Source of the DNA: Viscum album
Taxonomy: Eukaryota > Streptophyta > Magnoliopsida > Santalales > Viscaceae
DNA length: 64,000 bases
Direction: 5' to 3'
Assembly: GCA_963277665.1 (NCBI GenBank)
Contig: OY728142.1
Location: 9,996,001-10,060,000 of the forward strand
Shown: positions 39,347 through 52,279 of the stretch, piece after piece
Position numbering within the stretch: position 1 is the stretch's first letter
How the letters are laid out: each line of letters begins with the position of its first letter
The notes under the pieces: model-generated
Seen by the model: the letters and a program-made list of their open reading frames with translations, nothing else
Database searches by the model: none
What the model was told of the DNA's origin: nothing
Made by a program: the position numbers and the translations under genes

Positions 39347-40976
39347 AGAGAAGAGAAGGGGCACTCTTGGAATGTTATAAAATATTACATTATTATAAAA
39401 TGATTTTTTGATTTTAAATGTCCCAAAAGAATATATTTTGAGTCTAATGTGATACGGTTTCTAAATCCACCCATCCAATAGGTTTGTTACAAGTGTAAGA
39501 CTTATATTTTACACTATCTTCTTATTTCATTTAATCGTTCATTTATGAGGTAATTACTGCATCATCATGGTGTCATAAATAAATTAATTTATTTAATGTT
39601 TAAAAATTATAAAAAAAATTATCATGATATATTATATCTATTTTTCATTATAAATAATATTTATAGCCAAAAATATTACTTGTATAATCCCATGAAAAAA
39701 TTGTTTTAGTAAAACAATACATGTTTGTGACATTTTAATTTTAACTTTAAATAAATGGTTATTAATGTCATTTTCCTACCAAAGTGGATCCATGGGGTCC
39801 CCAAGTTGACCCATGGATTTTCTTGGTCAGACATGACTCATCCATTATGGTTAGGACATGTTTCAAGGTCATTTTTAAATTATTATAACATTATCTTTAC
39901 CTTAAATTACACTAATTACCTTTAATCGTGATTAATAAAACTTAAAAGTTACTATTCACCAAAAAAAATTATTTTAATCCCATTGAACCACATTTTACAT
40001 CCTAATGACAACCATGTCTATTGGATTTTTGATATTCAAATCACACATGTGGTAAAGTTTCATTTAAATGAAAAATCAGTTTTTTAACTACCACTTAGTG
40101 GTTTCACTATTCCTCAAAAATTGATGTTTTTCAGAAAAATACCAAAAATTTACCCTAAGGTATATTTGATATTCCTAATTAAAAAATTATTTCTATTTTA
40201 TAAAATTTAATACATATAAGTTTCATTAATTAATTTAATAGGTAATTCCCATTTTCAGAACAAATAGCGTGTTTTTATGAAACAATATATATCAAAAGAT
40301 TGACACTAGTTTAAGTTCAATTTCAAAGTGAGATTAATTCCAATGACCACTATTGGATTAAATGGTAAAAATATATTGTAATTTAACTTTAGAACCAATT
40401 AAAAGATAATATAATCATATAAATAAATTAGATTAAAATAAGGTTTTGAATTAAAATACAACATTTTTCATTATTCATTAAAAAAGAACTCTATCGGAAA
40501 AATACTAAAAATCTACACAAAGTAAATTTCGATGTCCCGATTCTAAAGATAATTTTATTTTATCCAATAGAATGTATAAGTGTGACCAAAACTATTTTAA
40601 AGAGGGTTCACCATCAAAAGGCGATAAATCGACCTTTTAGTGAATTTTAGAGTATTTATGCTTAAAATTGAATTCTTTTCTTATTTTAAGACTTTATCTT
40701 TTATTGGATAAATGTAAAAAAGTTTAACAAACATATATAATCATATTTTAGTTATTTCAATTAATTCCTTCCAATACAACGGCTAGGCATTAACTACCAT
40801 TTAAAATAAAATTATTTTATTATTAGAGTGCAACGTACGATTTCAAAGAAACACGTTGTTGCGTATTGGGTACGCCATCGAGCATAGAGTTACCTTTAAA
40901 TTAATTTTAATATTTTATTCACAATTATTATTAAATATGAAAAATTAATATTCTTTATTTACCTGCGATGTTACAA

Positions 40977-40991
40977 CCTTCCCCCTTTTGG
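40977..40991 (-). other. Polypurine tract of element M
   Basis: The plus strand CCTTCCCCCTTTTGG directly follows the left LTR; on the element strand this is CCAAAAGGGGGAAGG. Confidence 0.75.
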
Positions 40992-42983
40992 TAATTGCGT
41001 CCTTGCAATTTTAAAATTGGGCTTGGAAACTTCATTCAAAGCCCCACATCAGAAAAGGAGTAAATTAAACTGTCACATTAAAAGAAAGAAAGGGAAGTAC
41101 AAAGGTCACCCTAGTAAACCCATACTAGGATTCCATGTAGGAAAACATGGATATGGAAGAAAAAACAAAGGGTCATGTTCTGAGGGAGAGTGATAAAAAA
41201 CATGATTAGGAGAAAGTTAACCATAAGAAAATCACAAACTTGTGATGGGTTAAATGGTATTTGATTCCCCAATAGGAAACGTTAACAGACAAAATATTCT
41301 TTTTAAGTTTATTTTCATTGAAGAATTTATTTATGAGCTTAAATAAATTATAAGGGAACATACTCGTCCTGTAGACTTTCATCTTTTACTATATTTCTAA
41401 CACATCCTCATACTTTCTCCAAATGATGAGTATTTAGGATGACTTTTTCATGTTAAGAGTGTTATAATCAACATCTAGAAAATTACTTAATACACAAAAG
41501 AGAACTATATATTTCCCATTCATTTAGACAAAAACCAAAACCAAAATTGTTAGTACGAGATCGGAGAATACCAAAAAAGGATAATCCTTTATAAAAAGAA
41601 AATCTATTCTTAATCTCCAAAATTTGTCCAACAAAACCCAAAGTTCAACGAAGACCATTCGATAAACAATGTGTCCCTAAAATTCATCAAAGTAAACCAA
41701 ACTAAGATTGAAACCCAAATATTTGAAGGATTTAATCACATAATATTCCAAGGTAAAATTAACATTTATCTCCAAATAACATTAGTTTCTCTTAAAGTCA
41801 CATATTTAAAAGTAATTAACCTAATCATATATCCTCCATGATAGGTCAATATTTTCCTAGATAACCCAAAATCAACTTATTCTTGATTCATAAAATTATA
41901 TAACTAAAAATAATAAGTCATACTAACTATGGACTTCATGTAGTCCAGTGGTAGGCGATGCACCCTTTTCGCCCATCAGTTGTGGGTTTGATTCCTACTG
42001 CCTTACCAAATGTGATGGGTTGTCACTCATCCTATGGGGTGTCCTTTTTATAAAACTCCAAAAATAACCCTAACATGTTTTAACCGCAACGGTTTTCTTA
42101 TAACTCCGGTTTTCATCCAAATTCATTATGATCTCAACATCATAATCCTTGAAGTATTATTTCACCACCCTAAGATAAAATAAAAGGATTCCCAAAAATG
42201 AAGAACATCATACCTTGATCATAGTGTCTATTTGGTTTCATCGTCATCTTGTTCACGTAGGTAAAAGGTTCATGCATCACAACAATGATTTAGAGATCCC
42301 TCAAAATCATTTGCTTCCTCCATCCAAATACACCTTGTACAACATGGGTCATATGGGTTTTCACAGAAAAATAGTTTTGGAAAATAATCATGTCTGAAAT
42401 ATAATTTCAAGACATCTGATAAGACATGATTTCTATAAAATATTGTGACCGAAATTGAGTTGAAACTTTCAATTAATGGTCATTTTAAAATCCCATAGGT
42501 ATGTGTTGAGAGGCTATATTTTAAAAGAAAATATAAATAGGTTACAAAAGGGTCTCCTTCTTTAGTACCTTCTTTAAAATCATAATATGCTTCAAAATCT
42601 TGTGATAAGGTAAAATATTTGAAAATGCCTTGATAATATCTACCATTCTTGAAAATATGAGAATATTGTGAAAATAGGATTTTTATAAATACAACCCATG
42701 ATCCATGATGATAATGAGGTATAGTGGAGGTGTTTGATATCTCAAACAGCTGCTTTCAAGTGAGTTGTATGCTAGAAAAATATTAACAATCATCCGAACA
42801 TGACTATGCAATAATTATTGCAACCAAGTCATCCGGAAGAGATAATAATGTCATTTGAGATCCTCTTCCTTCCATTTACATGATTTGAAAAAGTTATAAA
42901 ACAAGGATTTAACTAAGATGATAAACATAGGGACTAATCATGTGTTTAAAAAAACTCATTATCCCAAAAGTTGTCTAAACCGA
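40992..42983 (-). other. Internal region of element M, non-coding
   Basis: About 2 kb with no open frame over 60 codons and no gag or pol block on either strand. Apart from the tRNA-like stretch at 41931-42002, no structure was recognised. Confidence 0.65.
41931..42003 (+). other. tRNA-like sequence, probable SINE head
   Basis: It carries a pol III A box, TAGTCCAGTGG (41941-41951), and a B box, GGTTTGATTCC (41985-41995), separated by 33 bases as in tRNA genes. Around the B box GTGGG (41982-41986) can pair with CCTAC (41994-41998) as a T stem. The sequence before the A box (GGACTTCATG) and after the B box does not give a clean acceptor stem, so a working tRNA is unlikely. A tRNA-derived SINE carried by the element is the better reading. 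A T-rich stretch (CCTTTTTATAAAA) lies 40 bases downstream, but no clear target duplication was found. Confidence 0.55.
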
Positions 42984-42995
42984 CCTCTGATACCA
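42984..42995 (-). other. Primer binding site of element M
   Basis: The plus strand CCTCTGATACCA is TGGTATCAGAGG on the element strand, the initiator Met tRNA site, two bases from the LTR. Confidence 0.85.
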
Positions 42996-45285
42996 ACTAT
43001 AATGACCCGGCCTTAAAACATTACTTAATCTTGAATTAAATTGAATAATTCACAATGAGGATATTTTCAGGTTTAGAGTTTTAGATAATTATGACATAAC
43101 TATTACATCTCAAATATTAAATAGTAGACAAATCTACTCAGTTTCCATTTTTTCACAAAATAAAAACTCTTGAACAAAAGAGTCATGTCTAGTTCTTGTT
43201 TTAGACAGCATGACATTCCCTTGATCCCATCCTTGACCCTATTCCACATTATGTCCTATGAAAAAAATTTCAATAAAACTTGGGATGAGAATAAAAATCT
43301 CAGTAAGGGTTATAACAATACAAAAAGAAAACATTAGTCCATGTATACATAAGAATAAATGAAATCATAATTTACTCATAAAACATAATCAATTTAACCT
43401 ACCTCATGAAATCATAAGATTTACGAATAACTCATAAAAATCATAATATATAAAGGTAACTTGAGGCATTCATAACATTCTTACGTAGGGACTAACCCTC
43501 ATGGTTAGGTTTGGAATACCCATCACAATATATTCCCTTAATCTCTTCAGAGAAACCTTAGCGTTGAACTCCTTCGCGTTACCCAATGCATTGGAGAGCA
43601 ATATCGGGCTCACCCGCACTTAGTTTATCACGGAACCACCTGATTTCATAAACAATGCCCAAAAACCATAACATAATCGTATCACATAAAACATGCATAA
43701 TGGAAACATAACATTCCCACATTTCAATAACAATATAACATTTTAAGATATTGAAATAATGAATCCATTCTAAAAACCATTTTCAAAACCATTTAAAACA
43801 TTAAATAAAGAGATTTTTGAATCAAAGTGTCTCATTCCACATTGAAGCTTTTAACATTTTAAACCATTAATATCCATATAAATAAATCCTTAAAACCATT
43901 TTGAAAACATGGATATTAATGATAAATACTTATAATAATAAATCATTAAAACATTTTAAACGATATTTTAGTTAAAGGGTTTTTAACAAAATGAGAGACA
44001 CTTGAATACAATAATTGAGGAATAAAATTTAATCAGAACATTATAATATCTTGAGAATAAATGGATTCATGATATAATATGTCAAAGGACGGTATATACA
44101 CCATATAAGAGGAAATTGGTGCATATCAAAAATGAAGTCTCAATGGAAATGTAAATTGAGATGAAATCCCTTATAAAGATGGTATCCTTAAATTAAGGAT
44201 AAATCAATCTCATAATTATGTGTGACAAATATAAAAACACCCAATATAAGTGGATATTAATTGTAAAACAATCAACGGTCATTCACACATATTCAAAGGA
44301 TGACATATTCAATAACTACATGTTGAACCCAAAGAAATCGAAATTGGGTTAAGAAGTTCCCTTGGTAAAATTCGACAGCATAACGGTGTCACTTAAAAAA
44401 TTCAGAATATGAGTTGATGAGACAAAAGGGTATCTCATAACTTGGAAATAAAATTTACATAAATAAGGAATTAGAATAACATATCCCAACATAATAAGAT
44501 GTAAATTAAAATACCTAACAAAAATAAGTCTTTTAAAAAGAGGAGGGTGAAAGGTTCCCTTACCAACTTGGGTAACTTTCGAAATGTACACCCCATGAAA
44601 GAAGGACTATAAAACATTGATGTAAATATTCATAAAACAAACCATATTACACAAATAGTATAATAATTGGTAGTACATACACCACTCAAAGGAAATGGTG
44701 GCAAATGTAGCGTAAATCTCACGGGAATAAAAGTGAGATGAAAAATCCCTTACGAAAATTCGGAATCATAATGGCGCCACTTAAACATCCAAAAATGGAT
44801 TTATGAGATCAAATAGGGTCTCTAATAATATGAACATAAAAATTACAGATGAGTAATATAAAAGAACATCCCAAAACATAATAAATACGAGCTTAAAAGA
44901 AATTACATAAAAGAGAGTACTTAAAAAGAAAGAGAGAGGTAGGATCCCTTACCTCAAGTCTGACTTGTCTTGTTCGTTTCTTTATATTACTGAATAAAGA
45001 ACTTTGTTCAATTTATAATCTCTTAATGAACTCCTTTAAAGATTATTATTCAGTTCACATCACATATTATAATTTTATAGTAATTGGTTAATAATGTGAG
45101 TTCATATCAGATGTTTTTGTCGATGTTTGGTACATGTGTCAAAAACGAACTTGTTTGAAAATGGTTTTCCTTGTAGTTATAATTAAATCATCTCTAGAAT
45201 AGTATTAATGATTTAAATATCATATATATCCAGTGAATATTCATTTTATACTATTCCATAACATTTGGAGATAAAAATAAATGAA

Positions 45286-45710
45286 ATGCACCGTTCATGG
45301 AGACGGTAGGCCGTACGTACGCATGAACTCTACTTTCATTTATTTGTCATATTAATGGAATTAAAAATAAATGAGAGATATATATATTATAATTCCAGTA
45401 TAATATATATGTTATATAGGTCACATATGTTCATTAAATTCATTCTTTATACATTCCATGTATTGCATGAACGAGTATCATCACTTGAGGGGGCGGTAGT
45501 CCACACTTCCTCGTATGAAATTATCGCATTTTCACAACAAGAAAAGCATATAGGAATGTTTTAAATATAAAATAAATAAGCATAAAGAGGAAATAAATAT
45601 ATCATGTAAACTATTGTTCCATCATAATGGTCACCATGAGAGATGGTAGGAGAAGATAGAACAATCATCGTTTCGTGAGGCAGTAATTCGCCATCCAGAG
45701 AAACAGTATG
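45286..45710 (-). repeat. LTR motif units, element M 5' LTR
   Basis: Same three units. The stem GTTCATG (45293-45299) and CATGAAC (45322-45328) is intact, and the loop contains the palindrome GTACGTAC. Confidence 0.7.
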
Positions 45711-46047
45711 TTCTTTAACCATTAGACGGAGGTGTGTGTAAGTGTAGCTCGAATATTTCAGATAACAACATCCTAGTATATTAAAGATACTGATGTTTTT
45801 TCAAAATAATGGAATAAAAATATTTTAGAGGTTTGGAGAAGAAAAATAAAACAAAAGAACATTAGGGAAGACTTTACCTTTAAATCGGGCAACTCCCCTT
45901 GGTTTGAACCAAAAGGGTTCCTTGAAGAGCTTTCTGCCTAAGGGAAGGCTTCTAGGATGAGGAGAGGGATGTGGAGAGAAAACATGGGCAGTAATTGGCC
46001 GATCCAATGGCTTGAGAGGTGTGGGTAAGGTGGTAGAGTTGGGGGCC

Positions 46048-46054
46048 TTTTATA
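46048..46054 (-). promoter_or_regulatory. TATA box in element M 5' LTR
   Basis: The plus strand TTTTATA is TATAAAAGG on the element strand. As this is the 5' LTR, it is the presumed promoter of element M RNA. Confidence 0.7.
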
Positions 46055-47654
46055 AGATAAGAGGAAGGGCACTCTCGGAAAGTTATAAAATATTACCTTA
46101 TTATAAAATTATTTTCAGATTTTAAAGGTACAAAAAAGGATATATTTATAGGATAAGGTGATAAGGTTCCGAAATACACCCATCCAATATATTTGTGACA
46201 AGTTTACGACTTATATTTTATACTATCTTTTCATTTTATTTAAATTGTTCAATTATGAGGTAATCACTGCATCCTCACGGTATCATAAATAAATTAATTT
46301 ATATAATGTCTAAAAATTATAAAAATGATATCATGATGTAGGAAATATTTTTATATTTCGAATGAATATTTATAGTCAAAAATATGACTTGTATTACCCC
46401 ATGAAAAAATGTTTTTAGTAAAATAATAATATGAAATGACCTTGACACATGTCCTACCAAAGTGGATCCATGGGGTCCCCATGTTGACCCATGGATTGTA
46501 TTGGTTGTACATGACTCATAAATTAAGGTTAGGACATGTTTCAAGGTCATTTCATATTATTATAACATTATCTTTACCTTAAATTACACTAATTACCTTT
46601 AATCGTGATTAATAAAACTTAAAAGTTACTATTCACCCAAAAAATTATTTTAATCCCATTGAACCACATTTTTAATCCTAATGAAAACCATGTATGTAGG
46701 ATTTTTGAAATTTAAATCACATAAGTGGTAAAGTTTCATTTAAATGAAAAATCAGTTTTTTAACTACCATTTAGTGGTTTCACTATTCATCAAAAATTGA
46801 AGTTTTTCAGAAAAATACCAAATAATCACGCTAAGCTATATTTAATATTCCGAATTTAAAAATGATTTATATTTTAAAAAATTCAATACATATAAGTTGA
46901 ATTAATTAATTTAATAATTAATTCCCATTTTCAGAACAAATAGTTTGTTTTTTTGAAATAATATATTTCAATAGACTGACACTAGTTTAAGTCCAATTAG
47001 AAAGTGAGATTAATTCCAATGACCACTATTTGATTAAATGGTAAAAATATATTATAATTGGACTTCAAAACCAATTCAAAATATAATCTAATCATATAAA
47101 TAAATTTGATTAAAAAGTGTTTTTGAATTAAAATACAACATTTTTTCACTATTCATTAAAAAAAGAACTTTAACGGAAAAATACTAAAAATTTACACAAA
47201 GTAAATTTTGATGTCCCAATTATAAAGAAAAAATTTATTTGGTCTAATAGAATTTATAAGTGTGACCAAAACTATATTAAATAGGGTTCACCATCAAAAG
47301 GCGATAAATCGACCTTTTAGAGAATATTAGAGTATTATGCTTAAAATTGAATTCTTTTCTTATTTTAATCCTTTATCTTTTATTAGATAAATGTAAAAAC
47401 ATTTAACAAACATATATAATCATATTTTAGTTATTTCTATTCATTCCCACCAATACCATGGGTAGGAGTTTACTACCATTTAAAATAATATTATTTTATT
47501 ATTAGAGTGCAACATAAGATTTCAAAGAAACTCGTTGTTGCATATTGGGTACGCCATTGAGCATAGAATTCCCTTTAAATTAATATTAATATTTTATTCT
47601 CAATTATTAATAAATATGAAAAAGTAATATTCTTTATTTACCGGGGATGTTACA

Positions 47655-48011
47655 CAACCAGCCACTAAACATGGGCTACCTGATTAGTAGGCAATACTTA
47701 CTAGACTGTAGGCCCACTACTTTCCTCAACGGTTGGTTTGTGAGTTATTTTGAGATATAGGGGATTTTTCCAACACCAAAAGGTAGTTGGTCGCTACAGT
47801 ACCATCCATAGCTTATATGGTCTACCATTGATGAGTTTCCAAGTCCTCAATTGACCTTTTATCCTCCATTAAATTCTAAAAACACTTCTTTAATATGTTC
47901 AAAATTAAGTCATCTCGGTTTGACAATCAGTTCTCCAAATGAGTTGTCCACTAGCTGAAAAATTCAAATTCCCTCAAAAATTATAAAATAATAATGGTGT
48001 GGGTTGTTACA
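47655..48011 (-). repeat. 5' LTR of element B, tail cut off by element M
   Basis: Aligns with 17640-17995 of the left LTR, for example AATTCCTCCTTTAAAGTCCC-like and AACACTTCTTTAATATG blocks. It ends TGTGGGTTGTTACA, so B starts TGTAACAACC on its own strand. Confidence 0.72.
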
Positions 48012-48600
48012 TTTGATAAAATCATAATTTTTTAATAAATTAGTTATTTCTTAGTTACCCTTGAAAATTCATTCTTCTCCAAATATTGGAATGTGGATGA
48101 AGTTGTAGCACAGATTCACTTATAGGTAAAAACATTGAAAGAAGTGGATTTTGTATTAACTTGATCATTATTGGTGCATGATGGGTAGGCCTAAGACAGC
48201 ACACCTGGATAGATATTACAAGGATATATTCTTTGGTTTACTCAAAAACTATTTAAAAAACATAATAATGTACTTTAACATATTTTTATAATTCGAGGAT
48301 ATTTCCAAAGATACTATGATTCTGATTCTGATATTATTTATCCTTAAATTTTAAATTTATATTATGTGTTACACCAGATTTAGGATTATATACTAGGATT
48401 CAAAATACATAATGTTATGTTAAAATTTATAATGTTCCATATTTTAAAAATTATTCCTAGTGAAAGGAATATAAACCAAATCATTGCACATAATCTATGT
48501 ATGGATTTCCCTCCTAGAAAAAATAATGAAGTTAGAGCTAGAGATAAAAAAACTAATAACTATACTTGGAAAACTTAATTAGTTTGTGACCAATAACCTT
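48012..48600 (+). other. A2 internal region upstream of gag
   Basis: AT-rich leader of A2 resuming after element B. No protein similarity or notable repeat was recognised. Confidence 0.45.
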
Positions 48601-48639
48601 GCCTATATGGAGTATTCTATTGATCCCCAACATGTTGAA

Positions 48640-49280
48640 ACAATATTGAACTACTTCATGTGACAAAAACTAACATTATTCAATGGGGATATTAATCCAT
48701 TAGTAGTTAAGTAATGGATCAAGTCATTAGAGATGATATTTCTCACTTTTGGGAGTATTCAATGTCATAAATTTATCATATTAGTTTATCATCCTAAAGG
48801 AGATATTCATCAATGGTTGTCATTAATCTAGAACACTAAGGTGACATAGGAAATAAATTGTATCTTGTGGAAGGATTTCAAGGATATATTCTTTGAAAAA
48901 TACTTTCCTCATGATCAATGAGATTATATTATGAGGTAATTCCTCAGTCTATGGGAAAATGAAGGTGGAAATGTTATTGAGTATGAATCAAACATTACAT
49001 GTTTTTAGTAACAAATGTTTCAATTTATATATGCTATCCCGGGTATAAGATTAATCATTTATATAATATAATTAATCCTAGCCTTATATGGGAATTAGTA
49101 ACTCAAAAATTGTTAGTATATAAGGATATTGTATCGAGTTTCATCATGATAGAGAATTAATTCTACAAGTCTTATATTCTCCAAATGTAATAAGAAAATA
49201 ATCAGGTGGTTGGGCACTTTAGTAAAGTAAATATAGAAAAATGTTCTCCCTCAAACCCACACTCATGATTTTAGTGCTAT
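48640..49280 (+). pseudogene. Ty3-gypsy gag relic of element A2
   Basis: The plus-strand frame around 48700-49030 gives the gypsy gag pattern: a W-x-K-S-L-E-M-I-F block, then a KGDIHQWL block, then LWKDFKDIFFEKYFPHDQ with a stop where Arg is usual, and FLSLWENEGGNVIEYES. These match the plant gag blocks around EFxxxFxEKYFP and FLxLxQGxMSVxEYE. Several stops (for example in TAG and TAA form after QWLSL and after V-T) break the frame. It continues weakly to about 49280 and stops at the LTR of element C. The strand is the same as both A2 LTRs, which supports assigning it to A2. No A2 pol is seen before the 3' LTR. Confidence 0.6.
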
Positions 49281-49339
49281 AAATTTTTAATTTACATACT
49301 CTCTTTGATAATAACAATAATATCATGTATCCAACCATC

Positions 49340-51539
49340 TATAACTAGAAAATCAGAAAATATTATTTCATATCTTACTTCTTGAATAGGTTATTAGGTT
49401 TAAAACGTTTAATAATTAAGACACATCATAAATTTATAAGTCACAAGTATTTCCCAAAAAATGGATATTTTTTCAATTATTTGAAGACACTTTGAAAGCC
49501 TTGTCCCATGAGACACTAAACTAATTCCCCATGCTAATGCAACATGTCGCCCCAAGTATATATTTCTATTTTCTAGAGTCTATCGACTAACAACGAGGGT
49601 CAAATGAAACATGTGCGAAGACTATACCCTATTTACTAGAGTAAACCAACAGTCAAAATCAATATAAATATAACCAAGTAATAAGAATCAACAGCTTTGC
49701 ATCATGTAATAAATTCTCCCTAAATGGGTAAATACCCACAACCATACAAATAAAAATGATGATTCATGATAGTCTAAAATTCATAAAATGAAACCAAATT
49801 AAGACACTAAATATAATTCCCAAAATCGATCATAACATCACATATGGTCCCATCATCCATGATCTATTAAAATCCCATAACATCAATCTAACATAGGGAA
49901 TTTTCATTATCCAATCTTTGTACCATAAAGTCCAATCGGATACCCAATAGAAACCTGAGAAATGTGTCAGTAAAACTCATTAACCCACCACCAGTGGTGT
50001 ATATAATAATATCCATTATAAAATAGTGTATGTGTAAGTATAGTAAACAAAAGGAAAGTATAAAATTAAATAAGTTTATCTTTTAACATTATTTAAATTA
50101 ACCACAATTATTCACTATTCCATGTGGTTCTCATGTCCATCAGACCTAATTCATATTGTTCTAGTCATCTGAACCATATTTGATAGGGTTCATATGACAG
50201 CATAAAAGGAGTTTCAATAGAATTATTGAATGGGGATTTGAAATTCCATGTATGACCATCCCAACTATGATATGGAACTCTATTCCATACCCTTGGAGTC
50301 AGAAGAATCAGTCAACCCTAAAAAAACTATAGTGAAATGGCGCTCCTGGAGCATTAGTCTGGCTCTCCCAAGGGATAAGCGAATTATTATAATATCCCGC
50401 AAACCCTTAGTCACTTTTCTAAGGTCAGAATCCATGATATATTTATCAAATAATAAAAAAAGGTGTACCTTTTCATTTTTCCATTTTCACGATTCATTGC
50501 ATTCAACATGTTCTCAATTCTCATGGCTAGACTATTTCATCATGTAAGCACAATTACAACCATTTCACCCATTTCAATCCATTTAAACACATACACATGT
50601 CTCTAAATCCATTCACCACATTTACCCATTTAGAATCCATAATTTATTTAACATATTCATGATAATCCAAACACCCCTTTATACCATGTTGACACTCCAA
50701 ACACAATTATCTTTTAATAAATCTCATAATCCCCTCAATTGATGAAGTAGGAACTCAATTTTTATATCCAGTGTAGAGGAACACACCATTGGTGACCATA
50801 GGCCTCTTTTAATAATCCTCAATGGATCTAATGGGATTGTGAGGGTCTAACACATCGTTTAAACACCCAGTTTGTCAATTTCTACCATGGAAATAAAATA
50901 CAAAGCATAATAAAAAAAATCATCCCTATATAAACATTAATAAAAATAATTAATATGGGATATATCAAATAGAACTTCTACCTCATGCTTCTAGTCAATC
51001 TCTTTCTTAAAAAATCCCATATTCAACTTCAAACAACCCTCTATTCCCAATATAATAATTTTCGTTAAAAAATGTTTTAATGATGCAGGAGAGCACACCT
51101 TCCACCATGCTTCTTCCAGGATACTAAAAAAAGTGGATTGGTCAACTCACCCATAGATTCAATTTGAAACCAATGGCTATTCAATCATCCAATTATTTAG
51201 GGAGAATATACTTTGAGAAATAGGTGAGTAATGGTTTTATACCCTATGCTGCTGGTTGAGGGAATAGGGAAGAAATTAGGTAATAATTATTAAATCTTAA
51301 GGGGGGAATAAGAAATTCCCCTATTTTATGAGGTTCATATTTTAGCCTTGTGGTTTTCCAAATGATGCACAAACCATACAAATCATCTTTCCATTATGTG
51401 GAATGAGGAAATGGTTTGGTTGTTCCACCCGTAGGGTTTGACCATTGTAGGGTGGCCATATGCCTATATCTATACAAAGGGGATTCATGATACTTGGTTT
51501 TCTAGGGCTGGGATCACGGTTAGTCTTAACAATGTTACA
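49340..51539 (-). repeat. 3' LTR of element C (edges approximate)
   Basis: No second copy exists in the window, so the edges rest on similarity to other LTRs. The start TATAACTAGAAAATCAG and TTAGGTTTAAAAC...AATAATTAAG resemble the start of M. The stretch GAGAAATGTGTCAGTAAAAC (49958-49977) resembles GAAACATGTGAGTAAAAC in the B LTR. The end AATGTTACA (51531-51539) precedes the degraded purine tract. The open frame of 99 codons at 50248-50547 shows no similarity. Confidence 0.5.
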
Positions 51540-52279
51540 ACCATTCTCCTAGAATAGAATGGCCACATTTCCGATTATTTTAGGCCCATACCCCTGAAAC
51601 ACCCCTGAGACCTGTTATACTCTTGAGAAACCGTACAACAACCAATTTTAAGTGAGTGAAACCAAAAATGAAATGAAAAAAATACCTCATTAAAATTAAT
51701 ATCATATAAACTCCCAACTATATAACATCTCAGCATCGATATGCACCCACAATAATCACTAAGTATCCATGGTAAAAAATTCAGACCTCTAGGACCATAT
51801 ATCTACCTCCCTCTCTAAATTTAATTTTGAATTTGGTCATTTTATAGAAATGGGACTAGAGGAATGTCTTTAACATAAAAACATTTCTCACTAGAGTACA
51901 AAATATGAATCAGATTCTCTTAAAATGGATCATAGACATCAAGATCAACATAATCAACATTTAACACATGATAAGGGTAAGGATGATACATCCAAAGCTA
52001 TTCAACTTGAAAAAAATCATGTATAGCACTATACTACTATGGAAGAGCTAATTAGTATTCCATCCATCCAATCCTATCCATAATATCAAATGGTCTAACA
52101 TACATGGGAATCAACTATCCCTACATCAGAATATGAGAGTGACCCAATATCAATAACAACTAAAGGAACACATATTCACCCATTGTAAACTCCAATGAAT
52201 GATGATGTTGTTAAAAATACAACTTATGTCTACTATAGAATGTATCCACATACTTATGAATCAAATGATCCAACTTCAA

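Larger units (their letters stand above)
36287..40975 (-). repeat. 3' LTR of element M (left copy)
   Basis: Starts TATAAGGACCCGGCC and ends GCGATGTTACA on the plus strand. It holds the minus-strand TATA box at 39340-39346 and three motif units. The 69-codon frame at 38647-38856 recurs at 45355-45564 in the other LTR, explained by LTR duplication. Confidence 0.88.
36287..47654 (-). mobile_element. Element M: LARD-type element with two 4.7-kb LTRs
   Basis: 36287-40975 (4.69 kb) and 42998-47654 (4.66 kb) are direct repeats that look roughly nine-tenths identical by eye, enclosing only 2.02 kb. On the minus strand the order is LTR (starts TGTAACATC), TTGGTATCAGAGG primer site, internal DNA, purine tract AAAAGGGGGAAGG, LTR. 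The flanks AAACC (36282-36286) and CAACC (47655-47659) match at four of five positions. No gag or pol relic was recognised in the internal part. Very long LTRs with a non-coding interior fit the LARD class, which depends on proteins of another element. It split the right LTR of element B and is the youngest gypsy-type insertion of this window judging by LTR similarity. Confidence 0.88.
42998..47654 (-). repeat. 5' LTR of element M (right copy)
   Basis: Starts TATAATGACCCGGCC beside the primer site and ends GGGGATGTTACA. Same features as the left copy, with the TATA box at 46048-46054 and motif units at about 45293, 45467 and 45640. Confidence 0.88.
14832..48011 (-). mobile_element. LTR element B, minus strand, host of three nested insertions
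   Basis: The direct repeats 14832-17995 and 32959-36286 plus 47655-48011 are its LTRs. Shared blocks include TGACCTC..GCGTACCTCC (14879 and 33002), CACATTCCAATAAAC-like near 16497 and 35251, and the tail that runs into 17995 and 48011. The right LTR is split by element M; its tail reappears after 47654 and ends GGTTGTTACA. A TGGTATTAGAGC primer site lies beside the right LTR and a pyrimidine run beside the left one, so the element reads on the minus strand. The internal part (17996-19658 plus 31491-32953, about 3.1 kb once element P is removed) has no recognisable protein. Flanks TATGA and TTTGA fit a 5-bp target duplication. Confidence 0.75.

Noticed and set aside
41931..42003. A functional tRNA gene
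   Set aside because: No acceptor stem pairs and the anticodon arm is unclear; listed as tRNA-like only.
50248..50547. 99-codon plus-strand frame
   Set aside because: Lies in the LTR-like part of element C, opposite to its strand, with no similarity to any known family.
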